A stretch of 64,000 nt of DNA from Paracidovorax konjaci. GTDB taxonomy: Bacteria; Pseudomonadota; Gammaproteobacteria; Burkholderiales; Burkholderiaceae_C. A program made the position numbers and the translations under genes. Where the stretch lies: positions 124,001-188,000 of the forward strand of contig NZ_FOMQ01000005.1 in assembly GCF_900112675.1 (NCBI RefSeq). Direction: 5' to 3'. Position 1 is the stretch's first letter. Each line of letters starts with the position of its first letter. Below, one piece after another: positions 16,558-26,847 of the stretch. The notes below the pieces were generated by a model. The model ran no database searches, was not told where the DNA came from, and saw nothing but the letters and a program-made list of their open reading frames with translations.

Positions 16558-17490
16558 ATGGGCACCAAAGCGGCGGCGGCCGCACAGATCCGCATCGGCG
16601 TTTCCGGCTGGCGCTACGCACCGTGGCGGGGCGTCTTCTATCCGGAGGACCTGGTCCAGGCCCAGGAGCTGGCCTTCGCGTCGCGGCAATTCCCGGTGAT
16701 CGAACTCAACGGGTCGTTCTATTCGCTGCAGCGGCCCTCCAGCTACGCCGCCTGGGCGGACAGCACGCCCGAAGGCTTCGTCTTCACGGTGAAGGCGCCG
16801 CGCTTCATCACCCACATCCTGCGGCTGCGCGAGCCCCGCGCGGCCGTCGCCAACTTCCTGGCTTCGGGGCTGTTCGCGCTGGGGCCGAAGCTGGGCCCCA
16901 TCCTGTGGCAATTGCCGCCGAGCCTGCCCTTCGATGCGCGGTTGCTGGACGACTTCCTGGCGCTGCTGCCCCACGACACCACGCAGGGCGCGGCGCTGGC
17001 CCGGGAGCGCGAGCCGCGCATGCGGGGCCGCGAATGGCTCGCGCCGCCGCCGCAGCCCTGGCGCATCCGCCACGCCCTCGAAGTCCGGCACGGGAGCTTC
17101 GCCTGCGCCGAATGCATCGGCTTGCTGCGCCGCCATGGCGTGGCGCTGGTGGTGGCCGACACTGCCGGCCGCTGGCCCGAGCTGGGCGATGTGACGGCCG
17201 ATTTCGTCTACCTGCGGCTGCACGGCGCGCAGGAGCTGTACGCGAGCGGCTACAGCGCCGCGCAGATCGGCACCTGGGCCGAGCGCATCGGCGCCTGGCA
17301 CCGCGGCCGTGCGCCGCGCGGCATGGCGCTGGCCGGCCCCGCCGCACAGGCCCCTGCGGCGCCTGCGGGCGGGCGCGACGTGTTCTGCTTCTTCGACAAC
17401 ACCGAGAAACTGCACGCGCCCGAGAACGCCCACCACCTCGCCCGGGCCCTGCGCCTGGACCCGGCGACGCTGCGCCCCGCCGCCCGCTAG
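16558..17490 (+). CDS. DUF72 family protein
   Basis: A 310-residue member of the DUF72 (YecE-like) TIM-barrel family. Conserved positions are RIGVSGWRYAPWRGVFYP near the N-terminus, IELNGSFYSLQRPSSYAAW, FVFTVKAPRFITHILRL, LWQLPPSLPFD, the EVRHGSF strand and the C-terminal VFCFFDNTEKLHAPENA. The molecular function of DUF72 proteins is not established. The ATG at 16558 is the only start consistent with the conserved N-terminus. Its stop overlaps that of the convergent YihY gene inside one CTAG (17487-17490), so there is no spacer or terminator between them. Confidence 0.93.
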   Translation: MGTKAAAAAQIRIGVSGWRYAPWRGVFYPEDLVQAQELAFASRQFPVIELNGSFYSLQRPSSYAAWADSTPEGFVFTVKAPRFITHILRLREPRAAVANFLASGLFALGPKLGPILWQLPPSLPFDARLLDDFLALLPHDTTQGAALAREREPRMRGREWLAPPPQPWRIRHALEVRHGSFACAECIGLLRRHGVALVVADTAGRWPELGDVTADFVYLRLHGAQELYASGYSAAQIGTWAERIGAWHRGRAPRGMALAGPAAQAPAAPAGGRDVFCFFDNTEKLHAPENAHHLARALRLDPATLRPAAR

Positions 17491-18449
17491 CGGGCCGGTG
17501 CCGGAGCGGGCGCCGGGGGCACGGCCTGCGCGTGCTCGGCGTCCAGCCGCCGCCCGAGGTGCTCGGCCCGCGCTTCCTGCAGCGCGCGCGCACAGGCGGC
17601 GGAAAACAGCAGCACGGCCGAGGAGAAGTAGATCCACATGAGCAGCACCACGAGCGAGCCTGCCGCGCCGTAGGCCGACACCACGGCCGCCGTGGCGAGG
17701 TAGAACGCCAGCAACTGCTTGCCCACGGTGAAAAGGATGGCCCCCACCACGGCGCCGAATACCAGACAGCCCATCGGCGGCTTGGGGCCGGTGCCGATGC
17801 GCATCAGCCCCACGAACAGCAGCACGGCGATGCCGAAGGCCACCAGTTCGTTGACCAGTTGCAGGAGCGGCCCGGAGGCCACCGGCAGCCTGGTGGTGGC
17901 CCAGGTGGCCACGACGTGGATCACGGTCGAGACGACCAGCGAGATGAGCAGCAGGAAGCCGATGGCCAGCACGTAGGCCAGCCCCCGCAGCCGCAGCGAC
18001 GCCATGCGCCACCACGCCTTGTTCTCGGGTGCGGGCGGGTGGCCGGAGGTCCAGAGCCGCTCCAGCGCGGACTGCAGCTCCACGAACACCCCGGTCGCAC
18101 CGGAAAGCAGCAGCACGAAACCCGCGATGGAGGCGATCCGCCCTTCGGACGGCTCGCGCGCGCTCGACAGCGCGAGCTTCACCACCTCGGCGCCACGCTC
18201 GCCCATCACGGCCTGCACCTGCGCGATGAGGTTGGTCTCCAGGTACGACTTGTCGATCCACCAGCCCATCACGCCGACCAGCAGCAGCAGCAGCGGCGCG
18301 AGGCTCAGCATGCCGTAGAACGACATGGCCGCGCTCATGCGCAGGCCATCGGCATCGAGCCAGAGGTTGGCGGCGCGCACCAGCGGCATGACGGGCTGGA
18401 CCAGGCGCTTGGCGCGGTCCACCCAGGGGGTGAGGAACGAAGAAGGCAT
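17487..18449 (-). CDS. YihY/virulence factor BrkB family membrane protein
   Basis: A 320-residue inner-membrane protein with about six hydrophobic helices. Family features are LRMSAAMSFYGMLSLAPLLLLL (residues about 26-47), SLVVLLMWIYFSSAVLLFSAA near the C-terminus, and the intervening LVFGAVVGAILFTVGKQLL. The tail is Pro/Ala-rich. YihY proteins were once called ribonuclease BN in error; their role is unclear, and BrkB was linked to serum resistance in Bordetella. The ATG at 18449 was preferred over upstream in-frame codons because it begins the conserved domain. Convergent with the DUF72 gene, overlapping at the stop codons. Confidence 0.92.
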   Translation of the reverse strand: MPSSFLTPWVDRAKRLVQPVMPLVRAANLWLDADGLRMSAAMSFYGMLSLAPLLLLLVGVMGWWIDKSYLETNLIAQVQAVMGERGAEVVKLALSSAREPSEGRIASIAGFVLLLSGATGVFVELQSALERLWTSGHPPAPENKAWWRMASLRLRGLAYVLAIGFLLLISLVVSTVIHVVATWATTRLPVASGPLLQLVNELVAFGIAVLLFVGLMRIGTGPKPPMGCLVFGAVVGAILFTVGKQLLAFYLATAAVVSAYGAAGSLVVLLMWIYFSSAVLLFSAACARALQEARAEHLGRRLDAEHAQAVPPAPAPAPAR

Positions 18450-18733
18450 CGGCCCATTGCAGCGCAAAGATGAGTCCGCGGGTGTCGGCGCACTTCGCCA
18501 GTCGCCTGGTCGCCGCTTCCGCGCGGCGCCCGCGCCGCCACGGACGGGCAGCGGCAGAGTCAGGATTGCGTGGTGCCGTCCGACGAAGCCCCGCGCGGGG
18601 CCCGGAGACCATTGCACTCGGATGCCCAAAACAGGCATCATGGGACCGCTCCTCTGGCAAGGCACCGGCTGACGGGCGCCCGCCATTGCCGGAAATAAGA
18701 ACAGCCTGCCCGAAGCCTGGGAAAAGAGCACGC

Positions 18734-20197
18734 ATGAAGAGGGATTTCCTGCCATCCGCATCGACGAGCCGGTTTCTGGCCGTGCTCGTGCTGACCTTGA
18801 CGGCGGCCCAGTTGGTGGCCTTCGTTTTCCTGCACTTCTCCAACCGGAGGATCGCCATGGAAAGCGTGGACGCCGCACTGGAGGCCGGCGCACAGACCTT
18901 CGACTACACCGCCGCCACGCGCCGCGAATTCCGCCGCGCGACCTCGGAGCTGATCGCCAAGGACTACGGCCTGCAGAACACCGTCTTCAACGAGACCAAC
19001 CGGGCCACCGTGGAATCGGCGCTGTTCAACCAGCTCGCGCGGTCCGGGGCCGAACTGATCGTGCTGACCGACCTGGACAACAAGGTGATCGCGCGGGCCT
19101 CCGTGACCGGTTTCCTGAACGAGCGCGACCAGGCGCTGGACGAGCAGTTGGGGAAGCTGGTGACCGGCATCCAGGAGACCGGGCGCAACATGCGCACCCT
19201 GTTGGGCGGCGACGGGCGCCTGGTGCTGCACAGCTGGGTGAAGGTGACGATGCGGGCGCCGGTGCCGGTCGCGCACATCTACCTGGCCTACCGCATCACG
19301 CCCGCAGGCGTGGCACAGTTCACGCGCATGACGCAGCTCCAGATGGCTTTCGTGTCGCGCAACGACGAGCACGACTACACCGTCCACGCGAGCACGCTGC
19401 CGTCCTCCATTCCCCTGGCCGACATCGAACTCAACGAGAGGACGCGCGAGCCCTTCTCCGCCGCGGACGCCGAGGGCGCGGGCTACCGCGTGAAGGTCAT
19501 CACGCTGGACGATTCGGCCGGCTACCCGATCTCCGCCATCGTGGCCAAGCCGTTCGCACCGGTGTTCTCGCCGTTCCTCAAGCTGGAAGGCCTGTTCGGG
19601 TTCAGCGTGCTCTTCAGTTCGTTCATCTCGATCGTGGCCGTCAAGGTGGTGGCCAGCCGCCTGGTGTCGCCGCTGGAGGACGTGGCGCAGAAGGACCCGC
19701 TCACCCGCCTGGCCAACCGCCGCGCTTTCGAGACGCAGCTGCTGCGCGCCGAGCAGGACGAGAAGAAATCGCGCGCGGGTTATGCCGTCATGCTCATGGA
19801 CCTGGACAAGTTCAAGTTCGTGAACGACGAATACGGGCACGAATCGGGCGACGTGGTGCTCAAGGAGGTGGCTGCGCGCATCCGCAAGATCATCCGGGCG
19901 TCCGACACGCTCGCGCGGCTGGGCGGCGACGAATTCGCGATCCTGGTGCGCTCGGACGACGAGCAGACCCTCACCGGGATCGCCTCGGCCATCGTCGACG
20001 TCGTGCGGCAGCCCATCGCGCTGCCGCAGCAGGACGTGTCGGTGCAGGTGGGCACCAGCATCGGCATCGCGTTCTCGCCCGCGCACTCGCGGCACGGCGC
20101 CGAGGTGATGCACCGCGCGGACCTGGCGATGTACGCGGCCAAGCGGCGCGGCGGCGGCTTCGCCATCGCGGAGCGGGGGACGCCGGGCCACGCGTGA
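18734..20197 (+). CDS. Diguanylate cyclase with periplasmic sensor region
   Basis: A 487-residue membrane GGDEF protein. Helix one is at about residues 14-35 (FLAVLVLTLTAAQLVAFVFL), a periplasmic Cache-like sensor spans about 36-290, and helix two (LFGFSVLFSSFISIVAVKVV) leads directly to the GGDEF domain (DPLTRLANRRAFETQL). The catalytic GGDEF is intact at residues 397-401, and RASD five residues before it is a good RxxD inhibitory site, so product feedback by c-di-GMP is expected. No EAL domain. Start ATG at 18734 is in front of the first hydrophobic segment. The signal sensed is unknown; c-di-GMP made here would affect motility or biofilm. Confidence 0.95.
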   Translation: MKRDFLPSASTSRFLAVLVLTLTAAQLVAFVFLHFSNRRIAMESVDAALEAGAQTFDYTAATRREFRRATSELIAKDYGLQNTVFNETNRATVESALFNQLARSGAELIVLTDLDNKVIARASVTGFLNERDQALDEQLGKLVTGIQETGRNMRTLLGGDGRLVLHSWVKVTMRAPVPVAHIYLAYRITPAGVAQFTRMTQLQMAFVSRNDEHDYTVHASTLPSSIPLADIELNERTREPFSAADAEGAGYRVKVITLDDSAGYPISAIVAKPFAPVFSPFLKLEGLFGFSVLFSSFISIVAVKVVASRLVSPLEDVAQKDPLTRLANRRAFETQLLRAEQDEKKSRAGYAVMLMDLDKFKFVNDEYGHESGDVVLKEVAARIRKIIRASDTLARLGGDEFAILVRSDDEQTLTGIASAIVDVVRQPIALPQQDVSVQVGTSIGIAFSPAHSRHGAEVMHRADLAMYAAKRRGGGFAIAERGTPGHA

Positions 20198-20257
20198 CCG
20201 GCAGTGCGGGACCGGAGGCCGGAAATGCAGGGGACCGTTGAATTCTGTGGTTTCCAT

Positions 20258-20311
20258 GGGCCCCATGCCGCCGTATCCATTCATTTCTTTGCTATTTTTT
20301 CAGTAGCGCAT
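20258..20311 (+). repeat. Intergenic repeat, copy C (degenerate)
   Basis: Keeps CCATGCCGCCGTATCCATT and TTTGCTA, but the partner arms have drifted (TTTTCAG, TAGCGCA), so pairing is largely lost. It lies between the convergent diguanylate cyclase and phospholipase C genes. Confidence 0.75.
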
Positions 20312-20367
20312 CGGATGTACGGCAGACACAGGAGCGCGGCGGCGCCCTCACCCACCCGCGCAGGGCG

Positions 20368-22641
20368 TCAGCCGGCCTGGCCCATGGCCGGGTCGGACAC
20401 CGAATCCCTGCCGGTTTCGATGCGGCCGGCGAACCGCCGCACGAAGGCGGGCGCGGCGCTGCAGCGCGCGGCGAAGTCGTACCAGTTGCCGCTCTCACCC
20501 AGCGGCCAGGCCAGTTCGTCCACCGCGCCGGGCCCGACATTGCGGGTCCACGGGCCGTCCGTGCGATAGGCCTGCGGCTCCACGGAAAAGGTCAGGGTGC
20601 TGCCGGTGCGGTTGTACAGCTTCACGCGCACCTGCGGCGGATCGCACAGCTCGTAGCAGACCTGGATCTCGGGGCCGCCGCTCGCCGGCTGCTGCGCCAG
20701 GTCCCCGGCGAAGCTGCGGTGGTAGCCGTTCGGGCCGAGCACCCAGAGGTCGTACGCGCCGCCGTCGGCGGCCGTGTTCCAGACGCCGCTGAGGCTCTTG
20801 CCGGGCTCCACGACGTAGCGGCGCGGAATCGCGTCGAGGTGCTTCCTGTCGTACACGTGGAACACCGCCGCCGCGGCGCCCGCCTTCCCGGTGTGGGAGA
20901 ACAGCAGCGTGACCGTGCCGGCGCCGGTGCTGGCCTGCGCCGTGGTGTGCAGCTCGTAGGGCAGCGCGCGCGAGGGCCGCACGCCGGGGGCCTGCTGCGG
21001 CAGGGCGGCGTCGACGCTGGCCGTGGGCTGGGGCAGCCTGGCGGCCTGGCCTTGCGCGGCCACCCGCGCATCCACCGCCGCCTTGGTCGTGCGCCCCGAA
21101 AGCGTGGGCAGGGTTTCCGTGTTGGGGTTCACGAAGTTGAAGCAACTGGTCAGGTCGCCGCAGACCGCGCGGCGGTAGGGGCTGATCTGCGGCTCGGCGA
21201 CGCCGAAGCGCTTTTCGAGAAACATCAGCGTGGAGGTGTGGTCGAACACCTGGGAATTGACCCAGCCCCCGCGGCTCCAGGGCGACACCACCCACATGGG
21301 CACCCGCGGGCCCGGGCCATAGGGCCGGCCGTCCGCCGGCGGCTGGCTCGGCGTGGCGGGTTGGAAGTCGTGGTATTCCACGGCCACGTCGGCGGCGGGC
21401 AGCGTGCAGGCCCCGGCCAGGCTGCCGTCCGGATTGCGCGAAGGCGCCGCGGGCGAGGGCAGGTGGTCGAAGAAGCCGTCGTTCTCGTCGAAGTTGATGA
21501 GCAGCACGGTCTTGCTCCAGACCTCGGGGTGGGCCGTGAGCGCATCCAGCACCTCCTGCACGTACCAGCCGCCCTGCGCCGGGCTGGACGGGCCGGGGTG
21601 CTCGCTGTAGACCGAGGGCGGGATGATCCACGACACCGCCGGCAGCGTGCCCTGGCGGATGTCCTCGCGGAAGGTCTCCAGGAAGCCCTGCGGCATCGTG
21701 TTGCCGAAGCCCTTGGCGAGCGGGCTCAGCGCGTCGTCGGTCTTCGCGTCGTAGAACGGCCCGGCCAGATCGACCGGCTGCGTGATGTCGGTCCTGGCCA
21801 CATAGACCGGCTTGCGGTCGGCAGGCATCTTCTCGATCTCGGCGCGCCAGTGGCGAAAGCCCATCATCTCGTTGCAGCCGAAGTTGTCGATCAGGCTCTG
21901 GTAGACCTTCCATTGCACGCCGGCCTTCTGCAGGCGGTCGGCATAGGTGGTCCAGGTCCAGCCGTCGGTGGAGGCGCCGATGTCGTTGCCGCCGTTGAAC
22001 TGGTTGTTCAGGCCCGCGACGCGGACCCGCGAGCCGTCGATGGGGCTGGTGCCGTTCGGGCCGTTGGTGCCCGTCCAGTAGAAGAGCCGGTTGGCGATGG
22101 TGCCCGTGTGCATGCCGCAGTGGTAGTGGTCGCACAGCGTGAAGGCATCGGCCAGCGCGCGCTGGAAAGGCACCTCGGCGGTCTCGTAGTAACCCATCGA
22201 CAGCGGCAGCTTGGCGTCGGGCCACCGGTTCATGCGCCCGTGGTCCCAGGCGGCCTGCGAATCGACCCAGGTGTGCGGCGTGCTGCCGGCCCGCTGCGCA
22301 TTGCCCTTGGCCTCGTCCAGGCGGTAGGGCACGTAGGTGACCGGCGGCGAGGCCTTGGTGTAGGTCTGGTAGAAGGCGTTGCGCCCGCCGGGCGTGGGAA
22401 TGGCAAAGCGGTCGCCGAAGCCGCGCACGCCCTTGAACGTGCCGAAATAGCTGTCGAACGAGCGGTTCTCCATCATCAGCAGGACGACGTGCTGCACGTC
22501 CTGGATGGTGCCGGTCGCGTTGTGCGCCTCGATGGCCAGGGCCCGCCGGATGGCCGGCGGGAACGCCGTCAGCGTGGCGGATGCCGCGCCCACGCCGAGC
22601 GCGGTCGCGAGGAAATTGCGTTTGGAGGGATCGACGGTCAT
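20368..22641 (-). CDS. Phosphocholine-specific type phospholipase C
   Basis: A 757-residue secreted phosphoesterase of the bacterial PLC/acid phosphatase (AcpA-PlcH) superfamily. The N-terminus SKRNFLATALGVGAASATLT is a Tat-like signal with Lys-Arg in place of Arg-Arg. The catalytic domain shows VVLLMMENRSFDSYFGTFKG, the DHYHCGMHTGTIANRLFYWTG segment, LLINFDENDGFFDHLPSPA and VPMWVVSPWSRGG. Two C-terminal domains of about 90 residues each follow, as in PlcH/PlcN. It would hydrolyse phosphatidylcholine or sphingomyelin head groups outside the cell. It follows a 59-residue lipoprotein gene by 47 bases. Such genes are commonly controlled by phosphate starvation, and a Pho-box-like element lies upstream. 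Start ATG at 22641 has no clear Shine-Dalgarno. Confidence 0.94.
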   Translation of the reverse strand: MTVDPSKRNFLATALGVGAASATLTAFPPAIRRALAIEAHNATGTIQDVQHVVLLMMENRSFDSYFGTFKGVRGFGDRFAIPTPGGRNAFYQTYTKASPPVTYVPYRLDEAKGNAQRAGSTPHTWVDSQAAWDHGRMNRWPDAKLPLSMGYYETAEVPFQRALADAFTLCDHYHCGMHTGTIANRLFYWTGTNGPNGTSPIDGSRVRVAGLNNQFNGGNDIGASTDGWTWTTYADRLQKAGVQWKVYQSLIDNFGCNEMMGFRHWRAEIEKMPADRKPVYVARTDITQPVDLAGPFYDAKTDDALSPLAKGFGNTMPQGFLETFREDIRQGTLPAVSWIIPPSVYSEHPGPSSPAQGGWYVQEVLDALTAHPEVWSKTVLLINFDENDGFFDHLPSPAAPSRNPDGSLAGACTLPAADVAVEYHDFQPATPSQPPADGRPYGPGPRVPMWVVSPWSRGGWVNSQVFDHTSTLMFLEKRFGVAEPQISPYRRAVCGDLTSCFNFVNPNTETLPTLSGRTTKAAVDARVAAQGQAARLPQPTASVDAALPQQAPGVRPSRALPYELHTTAQASTGAGTVTLLFSHTGKAGAAAAVFHVYDRKHLDAIPRRYVVEPGKSLSGVWNTAADGGAYDLWVLGPNGYHRSFAGDLAQQPASGGPEIQVCYELCDPPQVRVKLYNRTGSTLTFSVEPQAYRTDGPWTRNVGPGAVDELAWPLGESGNWYDFAARCSAAPAFVRRFAGRIETGRDSVSDPAMGQAG

Positions 22642-22688
22642 TTGGAGGAGTCTTTGTTGTCCGAGGGGCAAGGGGGCAGGTGCGCGGC

Positions 22689-22868
22689 TCAGGGCCTGGG
22701 TGCGCAGTGCGTATCCGGGCTGCCGCAGGCGGCGGCGGAGCCCACGGCATTGCCGGAGCCGCCGGAACCGCCGCAGCCGGCCACCAGCAGCGCCAGCGAG
22801 AGCGTGCAGGCGCCCAGCAACAGGCGGCCCATTCCGGACAGCAGAGAGTGCTGCGTGTACATGGTCAT
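22689..22868 (-). CDS. Small lipoprotein ahead of phospholipase C
   Basis: A 59-residue lipoprotein that short-ORF cut-offs would miss. It starts MTMYTQHSLLSG, has a hydrophobic stretch GRLLLGACTLSLALLVAGC with lipobox VAGC (Cys32), then a Gly/Ser-rich mature part of 28 residues containing two more Cys and ending THCAPRP. A start at the second Met is possible. It ends 47 bases before the phospholipase C start on the same strand, so the pair is probably co-transcribed. Function unknown; it might help the secretion or folding of the phospholipase (inference). Confidence 0.7.
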   Translation of the reverse strand: MTMYTQHSLLSGMGRLLLGACTLSLALLVAGCGGSGGSGNAVGSAAACGSPDTHCAPRP

Positions 22869-22878
22869 GGCGTGGGGA

Positions 22879-22913
22879 AAAGAAAATTGAAGGGACGGAG
22901 CCCTTCATTTTTC
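22879..22913. terminator. Bidirectional hairpin after metH
   Basis: Seven-base-pair stem TGAAGGG (22888-22894) / CCCTTCA (22901-22907) flanked by T-rich runs on both strands. It follows the metH stop by about 65 bases, yet its 3' end is only some ten bases before the lipoprotein start at 22868, so any lipoprotein/PLC transcript started upstream must pass through it. Confidence 0.75.
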
Positions 22914-22933
22914 CGGCCGACCATGGCGCCTTG

Positions 22934-22951
22934 GTGACGTCGATGTGACGC
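22934..22951 (-). promoter_or_regulatory. Possible Pho box
   Basis: Minus strand CGTCACA-TCGA-CGTCACC: two near-identical seven-base units with an 11-base period, the geometry of PhoB boxes (CTGTCAT-N4-CTGTCAT). The base match is partial. It lies between the metH stop and the hairpin, in the right direction for the lipoprotein-phospholipase C unit. Confidence 0.4.
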
Positions 22952-22973
22952 GGCCGCGTTGCCGCGCGGCCGC

Positions 22974-25712
<2,739 letters not shown>

Positions 25713-25715
25713 GGG

Positions 25716-25750
25716 GCTCACCTGCGCGTACGGTGGGGTTACAGGTGAGC
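25716..25750 (-). promoter_or_regulatory. SD-sequestering hairpin of the SAH riboswitch
   Basis: On the minus strand GCTCACCTG (25750-25742) is perfectly complementary to CAGGTGAGC (25724-25716), which contains the metH Shine-Dalgarno three bases before the ATG. The GCTC of the first arm is also the 3' strand of aptamer stem P1, so the two pairings exclude each other. Confidence 0.85.
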
Positions 25751-25848
25751 GTCGTTCGGGGGCTTCATCGCACCCCCCGAGCCTGACGGCGCGCCCGCGG
25801 CCGTCGTGGCCGACGGCGCCGGGCGGACCGCTGCAACGCTCCTCGGAA
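25744..25848 (-). ncRNA. S-adenosylhomocysteine (SAH) riboswitch
   Basis: The metH leader carries the SAH aptamer consensus: CCGAGGAGCGTTGCAGCGG at the 5' side, GTCAGGCTCGG in the middle and AACGACGCTCACC at the 3' end. P1 forms between GAGCGT and ACGCTC; the pseudoknot between CCGAG and CTCGG. Both differ from the Ralstonia solanacearum aptamer by compensatory changes, judged from memory of that sequence. SAH binding should stabilise P1, free the Shine-Dalgarno and raise metH translation, so the cell recycles homocysteine when SAH accumulates. Confidence 0.93.
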
Positions 25849-25895
25849 GGCCGGGCGGATTTTAGAACGGGTTGGGGCGTTCCGAGGGACGGGCT

Positions 25896-26666
25896 TCAGC
25901 GCACCGGCAGGAACTGCAGGAAGCTGCCGCCCATGAAGCCCTGCAGGTAGCTGATGGCGGCGCGCCGGTACTTCTCTGCGGCCATGGCCGCCATCAGGTC
26001 GAGGCGGCCGATGATCTTGCCGAACTCGCGCTCGAAGCTCAGGTTGCGCTCGCGCTCGTTGATCTCGTCGGCCAGCAGCAGCGGCCGGCCCGCAGCCGTG
26101 CGGCGCTGGGCCAGCACCCACGCGGCGGATTCGACATTGCGGGCGGCGTTGTAGAGGTACTGCGCATCCAGGCTGTCGATCAGAAAAAACTCGGTCTTGC
26201 CGCCATGGGCGGTGATGAGCATGTCGGCCGTGGCGTGGATGAAGGCGGCCACGCGGTCGCCCGGGAACTCCGGTGAGAGCGCGAACGCCATGGCCGCGAT
26301 GTCGCGGCGGCCCTGCAGCGGTGCCCACGGCTGCCGCTGCTCGATGGCCTCGCGCACCTGGGCCAGCGCCTGCTCGCGGCTGGCGGCCGCGCCCCTGCGC
26401 CACTCGGCAGGGTTGCGCCGGTAGAGCTTGTCCGCGAGGCGGTAGAGGCTGTCGAGGTTGTCGCGCATGGCCAGTGTGGCCATGCGGTTCACGTCGGACT
26501 GCGCCAACTCGCCCGTGTGCGTGGGCGCGGCCTGCACCTCGCCGCGTGCGGTGGGTGCCGGTGCCGCGCACCCCAGCAGCCCGCTGGCGCACGCGCCCAT
26601 CGCCCAGGCCAGGACCGGGCGCCTGGGCACGGGGAGGTCCGCCGCGGAGAGCAGGTGTGCGCGCAT
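25896..26666 (-). CDS. Conserved hypothetical lipoprotein
   Basis: A 256-residue protein I do not recognise. The N-terminus RRPVLAWAMGACASGLLGCA is a lipoprotein signal peptide with lipobox LLGC (Cys near residue 36). The mature part is mostly helical with RMATLAMRDNLDSLYRLADK, LYRRNPAEWRRG and a C-terminal ISYLQGFMGGSFLQFLPVR. TEFFLIDSLDAQYLYNAARN is in the central part. No catalytic motif is apparent. The ATG at 26666 gives the most compact signal peptide; a start at 26678 is possible. It is transcribed toward the riboswitch region of metH, whose promoter must lie in or just after its 3' end. Confidence 0.8.
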   Translation of the reverse strand: MRAHLLSAADLPVPRRPVLAWAMGACASGLLGCAAPAPTARGEVQAAPTHTGELAQSDVNRMATLAMRDNLDSLYRLADKLYRRNPAEWRRGAAASREQALAQVREAIEQRQPWAPLQGRRDIAAMAFALSPEFPGDRVAAFIHATADMLITAHGGKTEFFLIDSLDAQYLYNAARNVESAAWVLAQRRTAAGRPLLLADEINERERNLSFEREFGKIIGRLDLMAAMAAEKYRRAAISYLQGFMGGSFLQFLPVR

Positions 26667-26847
26667 AGAGCGCCGCATTATCCCGGCGTGCGGCGGCGGC
26701 CCCGCCGCGCGCAAGGACCGGCGCCGCGCTGCTGCGGAAAACGCCTATGCATTGCTGAAAATCTTCCAAGCGCACGGGCCGCCGGAGCGGCAGCCGGGCC
26801 TATGGTGGCGCCTTTGCCGCCCTGCGCCCCTTACCCACCTTCCTGCC

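Noticed and set aside
15466-18858. 1,130-codon minus-strand ORF spanning the glycine-zipper, DUF72 and YihY genes
   Set aside because: Crosses three recognised genes on both strands out of frame; no supported start or domain.
25713-25895. Cobalamin riboswitch upstream of metH
   Set aside because: The leader is too short and lacks a B12-box; it matches the SAH aptamer consensus in all conserved blocks instead.
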